Positions 52,615-62,677 of a DNA stretch of 64,000 nucleotides are shown piece after piece. The translations under genes were made by a program, and so were the position numbers. The notes below the pieces were generated by a model, which saw only the letters and a program-made list of their open reading frames with translations, had not been told where the DNA came from and searched no databases. Positions within the stretch are counted from its first letter, which is position 1; every line of letters begins with the position of its first letter. Origin of the DNA: Salmonirosea aquatica (GTDB lineage Bacteria; Bacteroidota; Bacteroidia; Cytophagales; Spirosomataceae); contig NZ_WHLY01000002.1 of the NCBI RefSeq assembly GCF_009296315.1, forward strand, positions 2,542,001 through 2,606,000, in the 5' to 3' direction.

Positions 52615-53925
52615 ATGGCAAATATAGTATCTATTGTAGGGCGCCCGAATGTGGGTAAATCTACACTTTTTAACCGTCTCATCGAAGAACGGAAGGCGAT
52701 TATGGACAATCAGAGCGGCGTGACCCGCGACCGCCACTATGGCTACGCCGAATGGAACGGCCAACATTTCACCGTCATCGATACGGGCGGCTACGTGGTG
52801 GGTTCGGATGATATTTTTGAAGGCGCTATCCGCGATCAGGTGCAGCTGGCCATCGAAGAATCGACGGTGGTACTTTTCATGGTGGACTGCATGAGCGGAT
52901 TGACCGAACTCGACAAGGAATTTGCCAACGTGCTGCGTCGCTATAAAAAACCAGTATTCCTGGTTGCCAACAAAGCCGAATCGATCGAGCGGTACCAGTC
53001 GTCCGGCGAGTTTTATGAGCTGGGTATGGGCGAGCTGATTTATCCCATCTCCTCCCAAACGGGCTACGGAACGGGCGATTTGCTCGACGAAGTTGTGAAG
53101 TATTTTGATACCCCCGGCGTTGAAAACCCCGAGGAGGGCATCCCGCGCATTGCGATTGTAGGTAGGCCAAACGTGGGCAAGTCATCTTTCCTGAATGTAC
53201 TGACGGGTACTGAACGCAGCATCGTAACCAACATTGCGGGTACCACCCGCGATGCTATCCATACGCCCTACAAGGCTTTCGGGCGCGAATATATCCTGAT
53301 CGATACGGCCGGGATGCGGCGAAAGGCCAAGGTCAAGGAAGATATTGAATTTTATTCTACGATCCGCTCTGTCAAAGCGGTGGAAGAATCGGATGTGTGC
53401 ATCATGATGCTGGATGCCGAAAATGGGCTGGAAGGCCAGGACATGACGCTCATCGGACAAGCCGACAAGGCCAAAAAGGGCATTGTCATCATGGTCAATA
53501 AGTGGGATTTGATCGAGAAGGATTCCAAGACGGCAGATCAGCTGAAAAAGGAGATGCTGGAACGCCTGGCTCCGATGAACTATATGCCGATTATCTTCGC
53601 CTCAGTTCTTGAAAAGCAGCGCATTTTCCAGGTGATGGAGAAGGCGATGGAAGTATATGAAAACAAGAGCCGTAAGATTACGACTTCGAAGCTCAACGAC
53701 GTCATGCAGGAGGAAATCAAGAAGTACCCTCCCCCGGCGCAGCGGGGCCGGCACATCAATATCAAGTATATGATTCAGTTGCCGACGCCCTCACCTACGT
53801 TTGTGTTTTTCTGCAACTACCCCAAGCTCATCAAGGAACCCTACATGCGGTACCTCGAGAACCGCATGCGCGAGCATTTTGATTTTACGGGGGTACCTAT
53901 CACTCTATTTTTCCGGGAGAAGTAG
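52615..53925 (+). CDS. der: Ribosome biogenesis GTPase Der (EngA)
   Basis: 436 residues. Two G domains in tandem: VGRPNVGKST (about 8-17), DTGGY, and NKAES; then IVGRPNVGKSSFLN (about 182), DTAGMRRK, NKWDL. C-terminal KH-like domain (PPPAQRGRHINIKYMIQ...FFCNYPKLI). Needed for 50S assembly. Its 3' end overlaps the convergent NUDIX gene by 26 bp. Confidence 0.98.
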   Translation: MANIVSIVGRPNVGKSTLFNRLIEERKAIMDNQSGVTRDRHYGYAEWNGQHFTVIDTGGYVVGSDDIFEGAIRDQVQLAIEESTVVLFMVDCMSGLTELDKEFANVLRRYKKPVFLVANKAESIERYQSSGEFYELGMGELIYPISSQTGYGTGDLLDEVVKYFDTPGVENPEEGIPRIAIVGRPNVGKSSFLNVLTGTERSIVTNIAGTTRDAIHTPYKAFGREYILIDTAGMRRKAKVKEDIEFYSTIRSVKAVEESDVCIMMLDAENGLEGQDMTLIGQADKAKKGIVIMVNKWDLIEKDSKTADQLKKEMLERLAPMNYMPIIFASVLEKQRIFQVMEKAMEVYENKSRKITTSKLNDVMQEEIKKYPPPAQRGRHINIKYMIQLPTPSPTFVFFCNYPKLIKEPYMRYLENRMREHFDFTGVPITLFFREK

Positions 53926-54421
53926 GGAAAATATCCGGCTTCCGGCGATTCAGTCTTTGTATGGGCCTGATGCGCCGGCCGGCCAGGTGTTCGAAGTAGT
54001 TCTGTAGCACGTCCCGATCGGCTTCGGCCCAGTCAAGGGCGGGTAGCTCATCGGGTGTGAGCCAAAAAATCTGTTCGTGTTCAGTGAGTATAATTTCGTC
54101 GGTAACGAGCTGGCATATAAAGGGTACCAGCTGGATCATACGCCCGATATCATCACGGTTTGTTACGGGCAACCGATCCTCAACCACTACTTCCACGCTC
54201 AATTCTTCGCGTATTTCCCGCACAAGGCATTCTACCTCGCTTTCACCTTCTTCAAGTTTTCCGCCCGGAAATTCCCACTTCATGGGTAGAGAGCCATGGG
54301 CGCTCCGCTGAGCGGCAAGTACCTTGCCTCCACGCTCAATAATGGCGCAGGGTACCTTTACAAGTGGTTTTTTTATTAAATCCGACACTAACACGATCCT
54401 TTCCTGATTTTTGTGCTGCAA
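53900..54421 (-). CDS. NUDIX hydrolase (MutT-like)
   Basis: 173 residues from TTG at 54421; a GTG at 54394, just after AGGAAAGG, is an equally good start, since no ATG is in place. Nudix box is complete: GGKLEEGESEVECLVREIREE. Also KVPCAIIERGGKVLAAQR and WEFPGG. Hydrolyses nucleoside triphosphates such as 8-oxo-dGTP; C-terminal 50 residues (ALDWAEADRDVLQNYF) match the MutT type. Convergent overlap with der. Confidence 0.88.
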   Translation of the reverse strand: MQHKNQERIVLVSDLIKKPLVKVPCAIIERGGKVLAAQRSAHGSLPMKWEFPGGKLEEGESEVECLVREIREELSVEVVVEDRLPVTNRDDIGRMIQLVPFICQLVTDEIILTEHEQIFWLTPDELPALDWAEADRDVLQNYFEHLAGRRIRPIQRLNRRKPDIFPTSPGKIE

Positions 54422-54564
54422 AAGTACGATAAGTACGTGTTAGGATAACGTTAAGTTTTGGGGAAACGGTAAAAACGGTGAATGGTTAAAAGTAAGCGAT
54501 CGGTCAACAATAAAATACTCGAGCAAAAAACTGCTGATCCTTTGGCTTTTACCAAAATTTTCAA

Positions 54565-55589
54565 CTAGAACAATTCCCCGGTCCGGTGACGGGGTAGGAT
54601 ACCCAGGTGCCGATAGGCCTTTTCAGTGGCCTCCCGACCGCGTGCAGTCCGCTTAAGGTACCCCTCCTGAATCAGAAACGGCTCATATACCTCTTCGATC
54701 GTCTCGGCTTCCTCGCTGCAGGCTGTGGCTATGGTGGATAAGCCCACAGGACCGCCCTTGAATTTTTCGATGATGGTTGTCAAGATACGGTTGTCCATTT
54801 CGTCGAGTCCATTCTGATCCACATCCAGAGCCGTCAAAGCCATCTCGGCAATGGGAACGGTAATATGCCCCCTGCCTTTTACCTGGGCAAAATCGCGGGT
54901 ACGCCGTAGCAAATTGTTGGCGATCCGGGGGTACCCCGGCTCCGGCGGGCTATTTCGTAGGCAGCTTCTTCATCGATGGGTGAGCCCAACAGATCGGCTG
55001 ATCGCAGGACGATGGTCGTCAGCAGCTTAGCATCGTAGTATTCCAGGCGGGCGTTGATCCCAAACCGGGCCCGCAGGGGTGAGGTGAGCAAGCCGGCGCG
55101 GGTGGTGGCACCTACCAGCGTGAAGGGGTTGAGGCCAATCTGCACGGAGCGGGCATTAGGGCCACTATCGAGCATGATGTCGATCTTGTAATCTTCCATG
55201 GCCGAATACAGGTACTCCTCCACGATGGGGTTCAGGCGGTGGATTTCGTCAATGAACAGCACGTCGTGGGGTTGCAGATTCGTCAACAGCCCGGCCAGGT
55301 CGCTGGGTTTGTCCATCACCGGGCCCGAAGTGACCTTGATGTTCGCGCCCAACTCGTTGGCCACAATGTGTGAGAGCGTGGTTTTGCCCAGGCCGGGCGG
55401 GCCATGCAGCAGTACGTGGTCCAGCGCATCGCCGCGCTGCCGGGCCGCCTTCACGAAAATCTTTAGGTTTTCCAGAATCTTTTCCTGCCCCGTAAAATCT
55501 TCAAACGAGAGGGGACGCAACGCCCGTTCAATCTCTTTTTCCGTTGAAGACATACCTTCGCCCTCACCGCTTATATAATCCTTGCGCAT
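54565..55589 (-). pseudogene. ruvB: Holliday-junction helicase RuvB, frameshifted at a C5 run
   Basis: About 341 residues if read through, the normal RuvB length. First part: [14 protein letters not shown], Walker [10 protein letters not shown], Walker [10 protein letters not shown], sensor [24 protein letters not shown]. Frame is lost at minus-strand C5 (54927-54931). One more C gives [15 protein letters not shown] and joins the winged-helix part ([34 protein letters not shown]). RuvB drives branch migration with RuvA; since it is a core gene, an indel error in the sequence is the likely cause. Confidence 0.92.
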
Positions 55590-55687
55590 AGTATTTTCGA
55601 TCATTCATGAAGTTCAAAAATACGGATTTTTGGCGGTAAAGTGATGACTGTGGAGAAGTGTTGAATGCCTCATGGCCGAACTAACGA

Positions 55688-55717
55688 AAGAAGCCGGGCT
55701 GAAAAGTCCGGCTTCTT
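55688..55717 (-). terminator. Hairpin terminator after YtxH gene
   Basis: AAGAAGCCGG (55688-55697) pairs perfectly with CCGGCTTCTT (55708-55717), 10-nt loop, in the gap after the YtxH stop. Confidence 0.7.
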
Positions 55718-55741
55718 CAAATAATCATCTTCTTAGGTACC

Positions 55742-56092
55742 TCAGATTTTCAGATTCTCTTCCGCCGTATCGACGCCTGCTTTGGTAGCATCCGCCAGAT
55801 CGTCCACTTTGTCGTTGTACCGGTTGCGGACAAATTCTTTGGTTTGGTTGGCCTCGTGCTTATACTGGTCAAACTTGTCCTGTGCCTTATCAGCCAATTC
55901 GTTTGTTGATATACCCACTTGTGATTTTACATCTTCGATGAGTCCGGTTATTTGGGTTTTTGCTTCATCCCATTGGTCCTTCATACCATTCATCGTATCG
56001 GACAGTTGCTCGCGGGTTTCCTTACCCGAGCGGGGGGCGGTCAGATAGCCGATTGCTATACCGGCTGCTAGTCCTCTCAGAAAATTTTTCAT
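55742..56092 (-). CDS. YtxH-domain protein
   Basis: 116 residues. Gly/Ala-rich membrane-associated start (GLAAGIAIGYLTAPRSGKETREQL), the YtxH signature, then amphipathic helices with a heptad pattern (QVGISTNELADKAQDKFDQYKHEANQTKEFV, shortened). Small envelope stress-type protein, often abundant in stationary phase. Function unclear. Confidence 0.88.
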   Translation of the reverse strand: MKNFLRGLAAGIAIGYLTAPRSGKETREQLSDTMNGMKDQWDEAKTQITGLIEDVKSQVGISTNELADKAQDKFDQYKHEANQTKEFVRNRYNDKVDDLADATKAGVDTAEENLKI

Positions 56093-56285
56093 GATTTCTA
56101 TATTCGTTTAAAAGTGTTTTTATTAATCCAGTGCCTATTACTTCATTAAAATTTTGCCAGCTGGATAACACTATTTAAACATCCTGATTATCAAACCAAT
56201 ACAAATACAGAAACAAACCTTGCCTGCGCTTAATTCAGAAAAATGGGGCACAATCACCTCATTTTTCCTGGAATTGAGCCATAGA
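56093..56285. other. Intergenic region
   Basis: 193 bases between two minus-strand genes: promoter region of the YtxH gene. AT-rich; no defined element. Confidence 0.3.
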
Positions 56286-57668
56286 TCAATAGAACACCTC
56301 TGTTGGTTTCTTTTCCAATTGTTGAATGTAAGGAAGGTAGGCCTGTTCGGTTTCATTCCGTAAGAAAGGATTCCCGCGCAAGTGCAGTTTTTCCAGATAG
56401 CGTGCCTCAGACAATTGTACGGGAAAAGTATTGAGATTGTTACCAGACAAATCCAATTCCCGGAGATTTTGCAGGGCGAGTATTTCGGGAGGTAACGTGC
56501 TGAACCAGTTATAGCCCAAATCCAGTAGCTGAAGCTTTTCCAGGCGCGGCATCCGATCGGGTAGAGTACTCAGGTGATTGTGATGGATGTAAAACATTTG
56601 CAAATGTTTCAGCCGGTCAATACGCTTCGGCAAGGTAGTAATCTGATTGTGAGCCACGGCCAACTGGTTTAACTTTCGGAGCCTGGTTACGGGTTTTGGC
56701 AGCTCGGCGAAAGTATTATAGTACAGGTCCAGCACTTCGAGGCCGCGCAACTTACGGATTCCGCCAGGTAGAGAAGTCAGCTCGCAACCGTACAGATTAA
56801 GGTCGTGAAGCGAACGCAATTTACGGAAACTCCGGTTGCTGAATTTCAATTCCTTATTCCCACCCATCCACAGGCTTTCGAGTTCTTTGCAATTCCGGGC
56901 CGCATCCGGCACATCCGTCAGGCGATTGGTATGGACATTCAAGATTTTAAGCGAGCGGTTTACAGTCAGTTTTAGTGTCTCCTGACTGAGCATATTTTCA
57001 CGTAAATCTAGGTTTTTCAACCGGGGCAGCCGCGCCATATCCAGGTCCAGAGCCGTCAACTTGTTTTGGTGCAAGTCCAGCACTTCCAGATTAGGGAAAC
57101 GATAAATGGCGTCGTAAGGTACCTCCGTCAGATCAAGCTGATGGAGATGCAGCGACTTAATCTTCAAGGTATCCAGCGTGGTGCGGGCGGCTTCGAGGGT
57201 ACTGATCAGGCTATCGCCGGTACGTACCGTCCGGGGTTGAGGTGGGCGGCCCATGGCCAGTATCCTGTAGAATCTCACTTTTTTACCTCCCAATCCTTTC
57301 AACTGCCAGTCTTGCAAAAGGGGCGGCAAAGCGCTTTCGATCAGGTTCTGCAGCGAATCCCGGCCTTCCTTTACCCTGGCTAAATCATACAGCACATAGT
57401 CAATAGAACCTGATTCATTGACATATACCCCGTACGTCAGCAGGTAATTTGTTAAGGTAGTTTTACTCAGCGCTTTTCGGATCAGCGTATCCAGATTTTG
57501 GCCAATTTGGATTGCCCCCGCTATACCATTGGTACTCGTATAGGCGGTGGCTAGTTGGTCTTCGGTTATTCCCTCATGTTTGAGACCTTCGTGTGACAGT
57601 ACTTTCGGTTGTGCATAAAGAAGGGGCCCGAAAGTAAGGAGCGATACCAGTAAGAGAAGCGTTTTCAT
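56286..57668 (-). CDS. Secreted leucine-rich repeat protein
   Basis: 460 residues with signal peptide (TLLLLVSLLTFGPLLYAQ). Residues about 40-160 are an unrecognised N-terminal region with conserved-looking helices. From about 165 to 440 run about twelve LRR units of 23 residues (LEVLDLHQNKLTALD, LKNLDLRENMLSQ, LQLLDLGYNWFSTLPPEI, LRELDLSGNNLNTFP). LRR solenoids bind proteins; exported, so probably surface or periplasmic. Single gene. Confidence 0.88.
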   Translation of the reverse strand: MKTLLLLVSLLTFGPLLYAQPKVLSHEGLKHEGITEDQLATAYTSTNGIAGAIQIGQNLDTLIRKALSKTTLTNYLLTYGVYVNESGSIDYVLYDLARVKEGRDSLQNLIESALPPLLQDWQLKGLGGKKVRFYRILAMGRPPQPRTVRTGDSLISTLEAARTTLDTLKIKSLHLHQLDLTEVPYDAIYRFPNLEVLDLHQNKLTALDLDMARLPRLKNLDLRENMLSQETLKLTVNRSLKILNVHTNRLTDVPDAARNCKELESLWMGGNKELKFSNRSFRKLRSLHDLNLYGCELTSLPGGIRKLRGLEVLDLYYNTFAELPKPVTRLRKLNQLAVAHNQITTLPKRIDRLKHLQMFYIHHNHLSTLPDRMPRLEKLQLLDLGYNWFSTLPPEILALQNLRELDLSGNNLNTFPVQLSEARYLEKLHLRGNPFLRNETEQAYLPYIQQLEKKPTEVFY

Positions 57669-57792
57669 AGTTCGGCCCGTTTAGGTGAATAATATTTCTG
57701 TAAATATAACTAAATGAATAGTTATTGCAAGAAATAGTAATTCCTGTATCCAGAAATTGGGAATGCCTGAATATGCGTACCGGTGAAAAGCC

Positions 57793-58791
57793 TTAAACCT
57801 TTATTCCCTTCAATAGCTCCCCAAGCACCCGATCAGGCGTAATCCCTTCGGCTTCGGCCTTGAAATTCAGGGCGATGCGATGTCGAAGGATGGGGTAGGC
57901 CAGCGCGTGAATATCGTCGGGTACCACGGAGAAACGGGCGTTCAACACCGCGTTGGCTTTGGCGCATAGTACCAGCGCTTGTCCCGCGCGGGGTCCCGCG
58001 CCCCAGTCGCACCATTTCCGCACAAAGTCAGACGGACTCTCCGCCGGACGTGTTGCGCGCACCAGACGATTGATGTAGCTTATCAGCTCGTCGCTGATGT
58101 GAACCTGCCGGGTCAGCAGTTGCAAATCCAGAATATCGCGATCGGTCAGGATGGTTTCCAGAGTAGGCTTCGCGGTACCCGTAGTGCTTTTCAATACGTG
58201 GAGTTCCTCCTGTTCCGAGGGGTAGTCCAATTTGACGTACAACAGAAAGCGGTCCAATTGGGCCTCAGGCAAGGGGTAGGTACCTGCCTGTTCGATAGGG
58301 TTCTGCGTGGCGATGATCAGGAAGGGGCGCGGTAGGGCATAGTCGGTACCCGCGTAGGTTACTTTGCCCTCCTGCATCGCTTCCAGCAGTGCAGCCTGGG
58401 TTTTGGGCGGGGTACGGTTGATTTCATCGGCCAGCACGACGTGCGCGAAGAGTGGTCCTTGGTTGAATTTGAAAAACTTCCGGCCCGTTTCGTGGTCCTC
58501 TTCCAGAATCTCCGTGCCTACAATGTCGCCCGGCATGAGGTCGGGAGTGAACTGTACGCGCTTGAAACTCATTTCCAACGTTCGGGCCAGGGTACTTACC
58601 ATCAGGGTTTTGGCCAGCCCCGGTACCCCCTCTAGCAGACAATGGCCGCCTGCCAGCAGCGTAATCAGGATTTCGCTAACCGCCTCCTGCTGCCCGACGA
58701 TGACTTTGGCAATTTCCTCACGCAGGGCCGGAATTTTGGCAACGAGTGTTTTGAAATGGGCTAATTCCTGGGTAGTGGTGGTAGTATTCAA
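57793..58791 (-). CDS. MoxR-family AAA+ ATPase
   Basis: 332 residues. Walker A GVPGLAKT, Walker [16 protein letters not shown], sensor [23 protein letters not shown]-terminal lid ends LLKGIKV. MoxR ATPases act as chaperones and are normally in operons with DUF58, VWA and DUF4159 genes. Here DUF4159 is present upstream but two DinB genes intervene, and DUF58/VWA genes are not in the window downstream. Confidence 0.95.
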   Translation of the reverse strand: MNTTTTTQELAHFKTLVAKIPALREEIAKVIVGQQEAVSEILITLLAGGHCLLEGVPGLAKTLMVSTLARTLEMSFKRVQFTPDLMPGDIVGTEILEEDHETGRKFFKFNQGPLFAHVVLADEINRTPPKTQAALLEAMQEGKVTYAGTDYALPRPFLIIATQNPIEQAGTYPLPEAQLDRFLLYVKLDYPSEQEELHVLKSTTGTAKPTLETILTDRDILDLQLLTRQVHISDELISYINRLVRATRPAESPSDFVRKWCDWGAGPRAGQALVLCAKANAVLNARFSVVPDDIHALAYPILRHRIALNFKAEAEGITPDRVLGELLKGIKV

Positions 58792-58878
58792 TTTTGATTC
58801 AGTAACCGGGTCGCCGGCGCGATGAGAGACAGGTGCGGCTGTCCAGTGATCGATTAGATGTACATTAAAAGAGTTGAA

Positions 58879-59325
58879 TTATTCGTCCAATAGCCTCCGG
58901 TGGTAGTTGACCTGTCCGAGGTGATAGGACAGGTGCATCGCTAGATGCACCAGCAGGTACTCGGTCGAAACTTTTTGCTCGAAACGTTGCACCGGACATT
59001 CTGCCTGCAATTGCTCGGCAGTTAGCTGCCCAAGGGTGGTGTCGACAATTTTGGCAGTCTCCGTAATTTGCTGGATAAGCTCCGGCCGGGGAACATTTTT
59101 TGCCGAAAATTCCAGGTCTCTATCTCTGATATAGCCCGTCGCGCCAAAATCTGCCCCAATAAATGTGTTCAGATTACCTACCAGATGGAGACAAAGATTT
59201 CCCGCCGAATTGGCGATATTTTTCTCGACGTACCAGATTTTTTCCTCCTGCTGGTATTGTTCGATCTCGGATTTCAGTTTGGCCAAATCCCGGCTAAACA
59301 GGGTTTTTAAGGTATCGATTAGCAT
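58879..59325 (-). CDS. DinB-family protein 1
   Basis: 148 residues. NLCLHLVGNLNTFIG and LLVHLAMHLSYHLGQVNYHRR give the three metal-binding histidines of DinB/YfiT (H near 50, then H-x3-H). Possibly a thiol-dependent enzyme. Overlaps DinB 2 by 7 bp (59319-59325), hence coupled. Confidence 0.9.
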   Translation of the reverse strand: MLIDTLKTLFSRDLAKLKSEIEQYQQEEKIWYVEKNIANSAGNLCLHLVGNLNTFIGADFGATGYIRDRDLEFSAKNVPRPELIQQITETAKIVDTTLGQLTAEQLQAECPVQRFEQKVSTEYLLVHLAMHLSYHLGQVNYHRRLLDE

Positions 59326-59777
59326 ACGGTTTTGATTGAGAGGGCTCGCCGGATTTGTACCAAATGGTTCTGATTATGCCAGAGTACTTTGTCGAATTCA
59401 TCTTTCAGGGTCCGTAATCCAGTCTGACTGTGGATGAACTCCCTTTTTTCCGATCCATCGTAGTGCCGTTCAGCCAGGTAGATCACTGAATCTCTATTTG
59501 CCATAAAGAGCGATTTGCTAATTTCCAGCGGAAAGTGCGCATAATCCAAATTCTGCCACCAGAGATCCTGATCGAAGGCCCAGATTACCTGCCGCGGTTC
59601 TGCAATCACTCTCTTGATTCTTTCGTGCAAAACGCTCTCAGCATCAGCCAGGTGAACTAGTATTTCCCGGATGCTCCATTTGCCGGGCTCATAAGATTGC
59701 AGCAAATCATCGGAATTCAGGTCATAAAATTTCAAAGTCTCTGACTTTGAATCAATCAATGCATCAACGAGGCTCAT
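59319..59777 (-). CDS. DinB-family protein 2
   Basis: 152 residues. EPGKWSIREILVHLADAE and KVLWHNQNHLVQIRRAL are the first and last DinB helices with histidines at expected places. Not closely alike to its overlapping neighbour in the middle, so an old pair rather than a recent copy. Confidence 0.88.
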   Translation of the reverse strand: MSLVDALIDSKSETLKFYDLNSDDLLQSYEPGKWSIREILVHLADAESVLHERIKRVIAEPRQVIWAFDQDLWWQNLDYAHFPLEISKSLFMANRDSVIYLAERHYDGSEKREFIHSQTGLRTLKDEFDKVLWHNQNHLVQIRRALSIKTVC

Positions 59778-59833
59778 TATATACTCACTATTTTAGCAGT
59801 AATACCACCCTTTATAAGTAACCAGTTCATTCA

Positions 59834-60451
59834 TTAGGCGGTCAGCGCGTACATGATAATATTGACTCCAAACTTGGTATTGTCTTCCGCCAGGAAACGC
59901 TTGTTCCGGAAATCGTAGTCCCACTCGCAGCCGTAGTCTTTGTTGCTGTACAGTACCCCGATGCGTCCGTTGACTGTGACTGCTTTGAGGTAGTCATGCA
60001 CCAGATCGTCGCCCCAGCCGTTGAGCTCGAAAGAAGTTGTAGGGGGACCGTCTTTAAATTTGAAAAAGTTGAAATAAATAGGATGGTCATTGGGAATTTT
60101 CTGCAAGGCTTTCGGGCCGAAAGTACGGTCCATTTCCTGTTCAAAAGACTTGGCAAACAGACCGTCGATATCGTGGTTGCAGTCGTCCACGAACACGAAT
60201 CCGCCGTTGGAAACATACTGCCTGAACGACTCCCGCTCCACTGCCGAAAACTCCACGAGCTTATGCCCGCTGAGGTAGCAAAACGGACTCTTAAAAATTT
60301 CGGGGCTACCTAGTTTTACCGTTTTTTCCTGCTCTTCCACCGGCAGGGTTGTGTATTCTACCAGCGAATGCAGGATATTGGAGGGCATCCGCTGATCGGT
60401 GTCCCAATCGCCGGAGGTATACTGTAAACGGGTAAAAACAAAAGGTTTCAT
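59834..60451 (-). CDS. DUF4159-domain protein
   Basis: 205 residues without signal peptide. Starts FVFTRLQYTSGDWDTD, then SPFCYLSGHKLVEFS, GGFVFVDDCNHD, DHPIYFNFFKF and IGVLYSNKDYGCEWDYD: a DUF4159 core (GATase-like fold), here without the long membrane part. DUF4159 is a companion of MoxR ATPases. It is the first of the presumed MoxR operon on the minus strand. Confidence 0.88.
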   Translation of the reverse strand: MKPFVFTRLQYTSGDWDTDQRMPSNILHSLVEYTTLPVEEQEKTVKLGSPEIFKSPFCYLSGHKLVEFSAVERESFRQYVSNGGFVFVDDCNHDIDGLFAKSFEQEMDRTFGPKALQKIPNDHPIYFNFFKFKDGPPTTSFELNGWGDDLVHDYLKAVTVNGRIGVLYSNKDYGCEWDYDFRNKRFLAEDNTKFGVNIIMYALTA

Positions 60452-60535
60452 GCTGGGCTGATCGCCGTTGGCTGATTGTTAGCTTGCGGCTTCATAACCG
60501 TTGGAAAATGGTGAGGTAGGTACCTTGTAGCATAC

Positions 60536-61207
60536 CTAGCCAGCCAGTATCTTTTGCAACGCATCCATGTTCATTTTTTTATCAAAAATCGCCCGCACCG
60601 GAATCTCGAAACCCGGCACGGCCAAGGCTTTGAGCGTATCGTTTGCGTCATCATATAGTACCGCTACTTTGGCGAATGCCATAGTTCCCTCATCCAATTC
60701 ATACTGTTCCACTGCCTTGCGGATCGGATCAATGATCCAGTACTCACGCACGCCGTGGGCAGCATAATCTTCAAACTTGACGCCCCGGTCGCGGCCCGTC
60801 GTGCTTCGGGAAAGTACCTCCACGATCAAGTCAGGTACCGGGTGCTCCATCTGGTCATCTGTAAAAGAAGCCGCTGTTTCGGCGTTCCAGTAGCAGATAT
60901 CGGGTTCATAGTCGTTGCGGGTAAGGCCAATAAGGGCTTTTTCAGAATCCACGGCACCCAGGTCATTTTTGTGGACATAGACCCGCAACAGCATTAGCAA
61001 ATTCTGCGTCGCATCCAGATGACGCCGTTTTACAGGCGAGTGCATAATGACCTCGCCGTTGATGAACTCAGCCTTCACATCGTCGCATAACCACTTCCGA
61101 AATGCCTGACGACGCGCAGACTCATTGGCTAAAATTGCCTGTGCCCGCTCAATAACGAGCAGGGCATCAGGCGCTTCCAGAAGATCGTTAATACGGGATT
61201 GAAGCAT
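60536..61207 (-). CDS. Uma2-family (DUF820) nuclease-like protein
   Basis: 223 residues. FINGEVIMHSPVKRRH, DYEPDICYW, VPDLIVEVLSRST, GREYWIID-type VREYWIIDPIRK and YELDE carry the PD-(D/E)XK layout (D in PDICYW, E in IVEVLS). Role unsettled. It is the classic form, unlike the shorter gene at 13052-13666, which lacks the HSP motif. Confidence 0.9.
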   Translation of the reverse strand: MLQSRINDLLEAPDALLVIERAQAILANESARRQAFRKWLCDDVKAEFINGEVIMHSPVKRRHLDATQNLLMLLRVYVHKNDLGAVDSEKALIGLTRNDYEPDICYWNAETAASFTDDQMEHPVPDLIVEVLSRSTTGRDRGVKFEDYAAHGVREYWIIDPIRKAVEQYELDEGTMAFAKVAVLYDDANDTLKALAVPGFEIPVRAIFDKKMNMDALQKILAG

Positions 61208-61210
61208 GGA

Positions 61211-61307
61211 ATTTTGGGGTTAAAGATCAATGGGTTAAAAGGTCAACGGTTTTCTGGATGGCAAAAAAATCTTTACCATTAACCCTTCACCTTTTAACCC
61301 CAAAAAT
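61211..61307. repeat. Inverted repeat upstream of the Uma2 gene
   Basis: ATTTTGGGGTTAAA (61211-61224) is matched by TTTAACCCCAAAAAT (about 61293-61307, one extra A), and an inner GGGTTAAAAGGT pairs with ACCTTTTAACCC-like bases. It can form a long hairpin downstream of the TldE gene start side, between TldE stop and the Uma2 start. Confidence 0.5.
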
Positions 61308-61333
61308 AAATATTTCTTCTCAGCACCAATCCG

Positions 61334-62671
61334 CTACACGGCATCCGACAAGCTGGTAAACGTGAATTCTCGGATTTTCATTGGCGGGATCAGGTAATTC
61401 TGGTCCGATTCGGTGCTAACGGTGCGTTCGGGCTTGCCGAGGGCTTCCAGGTTGTTGAGCATAATTATCGGACTTTCATTGAAACGGAAGTTTTTGACAG
61501 GGTACTTGATGACACCATCTTCGATGAAGAAGGTACCGTCGCGGGTTAGGCCGGTGAGCAGCAGCGTTTGTGGGTCCACGGTACGGATGTACCATAGCTT
61601 CGTAACCAGAATTCCGCGCTTGGTGCTTTTGATCATGTCTTCCAGCGACGAGGTACCCCCGGCCATGATGAGGTTGTTGGGAAAAGGCGTGGCTTTCACT
61701 CCTTTGTTTTGCGCCCAATACCGCGAGTAGGCCAGATTCTTGACTACCCCTTTTTCGATCCAGTTGGTTTTTTCCTGCGCGCGTCCATCACCCGACCAAG
61801 GCGAGGCGGGTAGTTCAGGGTTGGCGGGATCGGAGTAGATCGTCACACGTTCGTCCACGATTTTCTCACCCAGCTTGGTCTTACCGCCCGGCTTGCTCAA
61901 AAACGAACGGCCTTCGTCGGCCGAGCGCGCATCGAGGCTGAAAAATATGTTTTCCAATAATACCGATGCGGCGGTCGGTTCCAGAATCACCGTGTACTTG
62001 CCGGGTTCCAGCGCCCGTGCTTCTACCGAACCAAGGCATTTCTGGACGGCGATTTGAGTCGCCGTCTGCGTATCGAGTTTGTCGAAATCGCTGAATCCGC
62101 GAATGACATAACCTGAGCCTTTGCCATCTTCCGTGCGCACCGTCAGCGAAAAGTTGACGTTCGTACTGGGGTGATAGGCAAAAAGTCCTTTGGAATTCAT
62201 CATTGCTGAGTACCCCCGCACATCTTCCAGAAAGCCCGCCCCTACCAGTTTTTTATCACGTGTTTGCTTTAGGCTTACGGCTACGGCCTCCGCCCGTCTG
62301 TCGGGGTTTATATTGGCCGTAGATTCAAAGAACCCCTTGGATTTCCCGTAGGTCTGTGGTCCCAGCACACCTACGTACTCAGGATTTTCGGGAGCCAGTT
62401 GCGCGAGTTCTTCCGAACGACGGACCACTTTTTCCAGGGATGCGTCATCGAATTCGTCAATTGTAGCGGTACCTACCTTCTTGCCAAAAGCCGATTGTAC
62501 CGCCAGATTCTGGTTGATTAACCCACCACTGGTTGATACTTCGTTGCGGGCGTAACGGATATTACCGCGTTGTTCGCCTAAAATATTCGCTTCGCATTCG
62601 TCGGCTTTGGAGAAAGCGAGGACTTTTTGCAGAATGGCCTTGGCCTCTGCTTCGGTTAGGATGATGGACAT
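61334..62671 (-). CDS. tldE: TldE/PmbA-family protein (metalloprotease partner subunit)
   Basis: 445 residues. TldE/PmbA pattern: GNIRYARNEVSTSGGL, FLEDVRGYSAMMNSKG, EPGKYTVILEPTAASVLLENI, ending in FIEDGVIKYPVKNFRFNESPIIMLNNLE. No HExxxH motif, as in the inactive partner of TldD. The TldD gene ends seven bases before this one starts, so they form an operon. Together they degrade peptides and mature some modified peptides. Confidence 0.93.
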   Translation of the reverse strand: MSIILTEAEAKAILQKVLAFSKADECEANILGEQRGNIRYARNEVSTSGGLINQNLAVQSAFGKKVGTATIDEFDDASLEKVVRRSEELAQLAPENPEYVGVLGPQTYGKSKGFFESTANINPDRRAEAVAVSLKQTRDKKLVGAGFLEDVRGYSAMMNSKGLFAYHPSTNVNFSLTVRTEDGKGSGYVIRGFSDFDKLDTQTATQIAVQKCLGSVEARALEPGKYTVILEPTAASVLLENIFFSLDARSADEGRSFLSKPGGKTKLGEKIVDERVTIYSDPANPELPASPWSGDGRAQEKTNWIEKGVVKNLAYSRYWAQNKGVKATPFPNNLIMAGGTSSLEDMIKSTKRGILVTKLWYIRTVDPQTLLLTGLTRDGTFFIEDGVIKYPVKNFRFNESPIIMLNNLEALGKPERTVSTESDQNYLIPPMKIREFTFTSLSDAV

Positions 62672-62677
62672 GGCTAC

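Noticed and set aside
54879-54931. Programmed frameshift in ruvB
   Set aside because: No slippery heptamer or downstream signal of known type; a one-base indel in a C-run is simpler.
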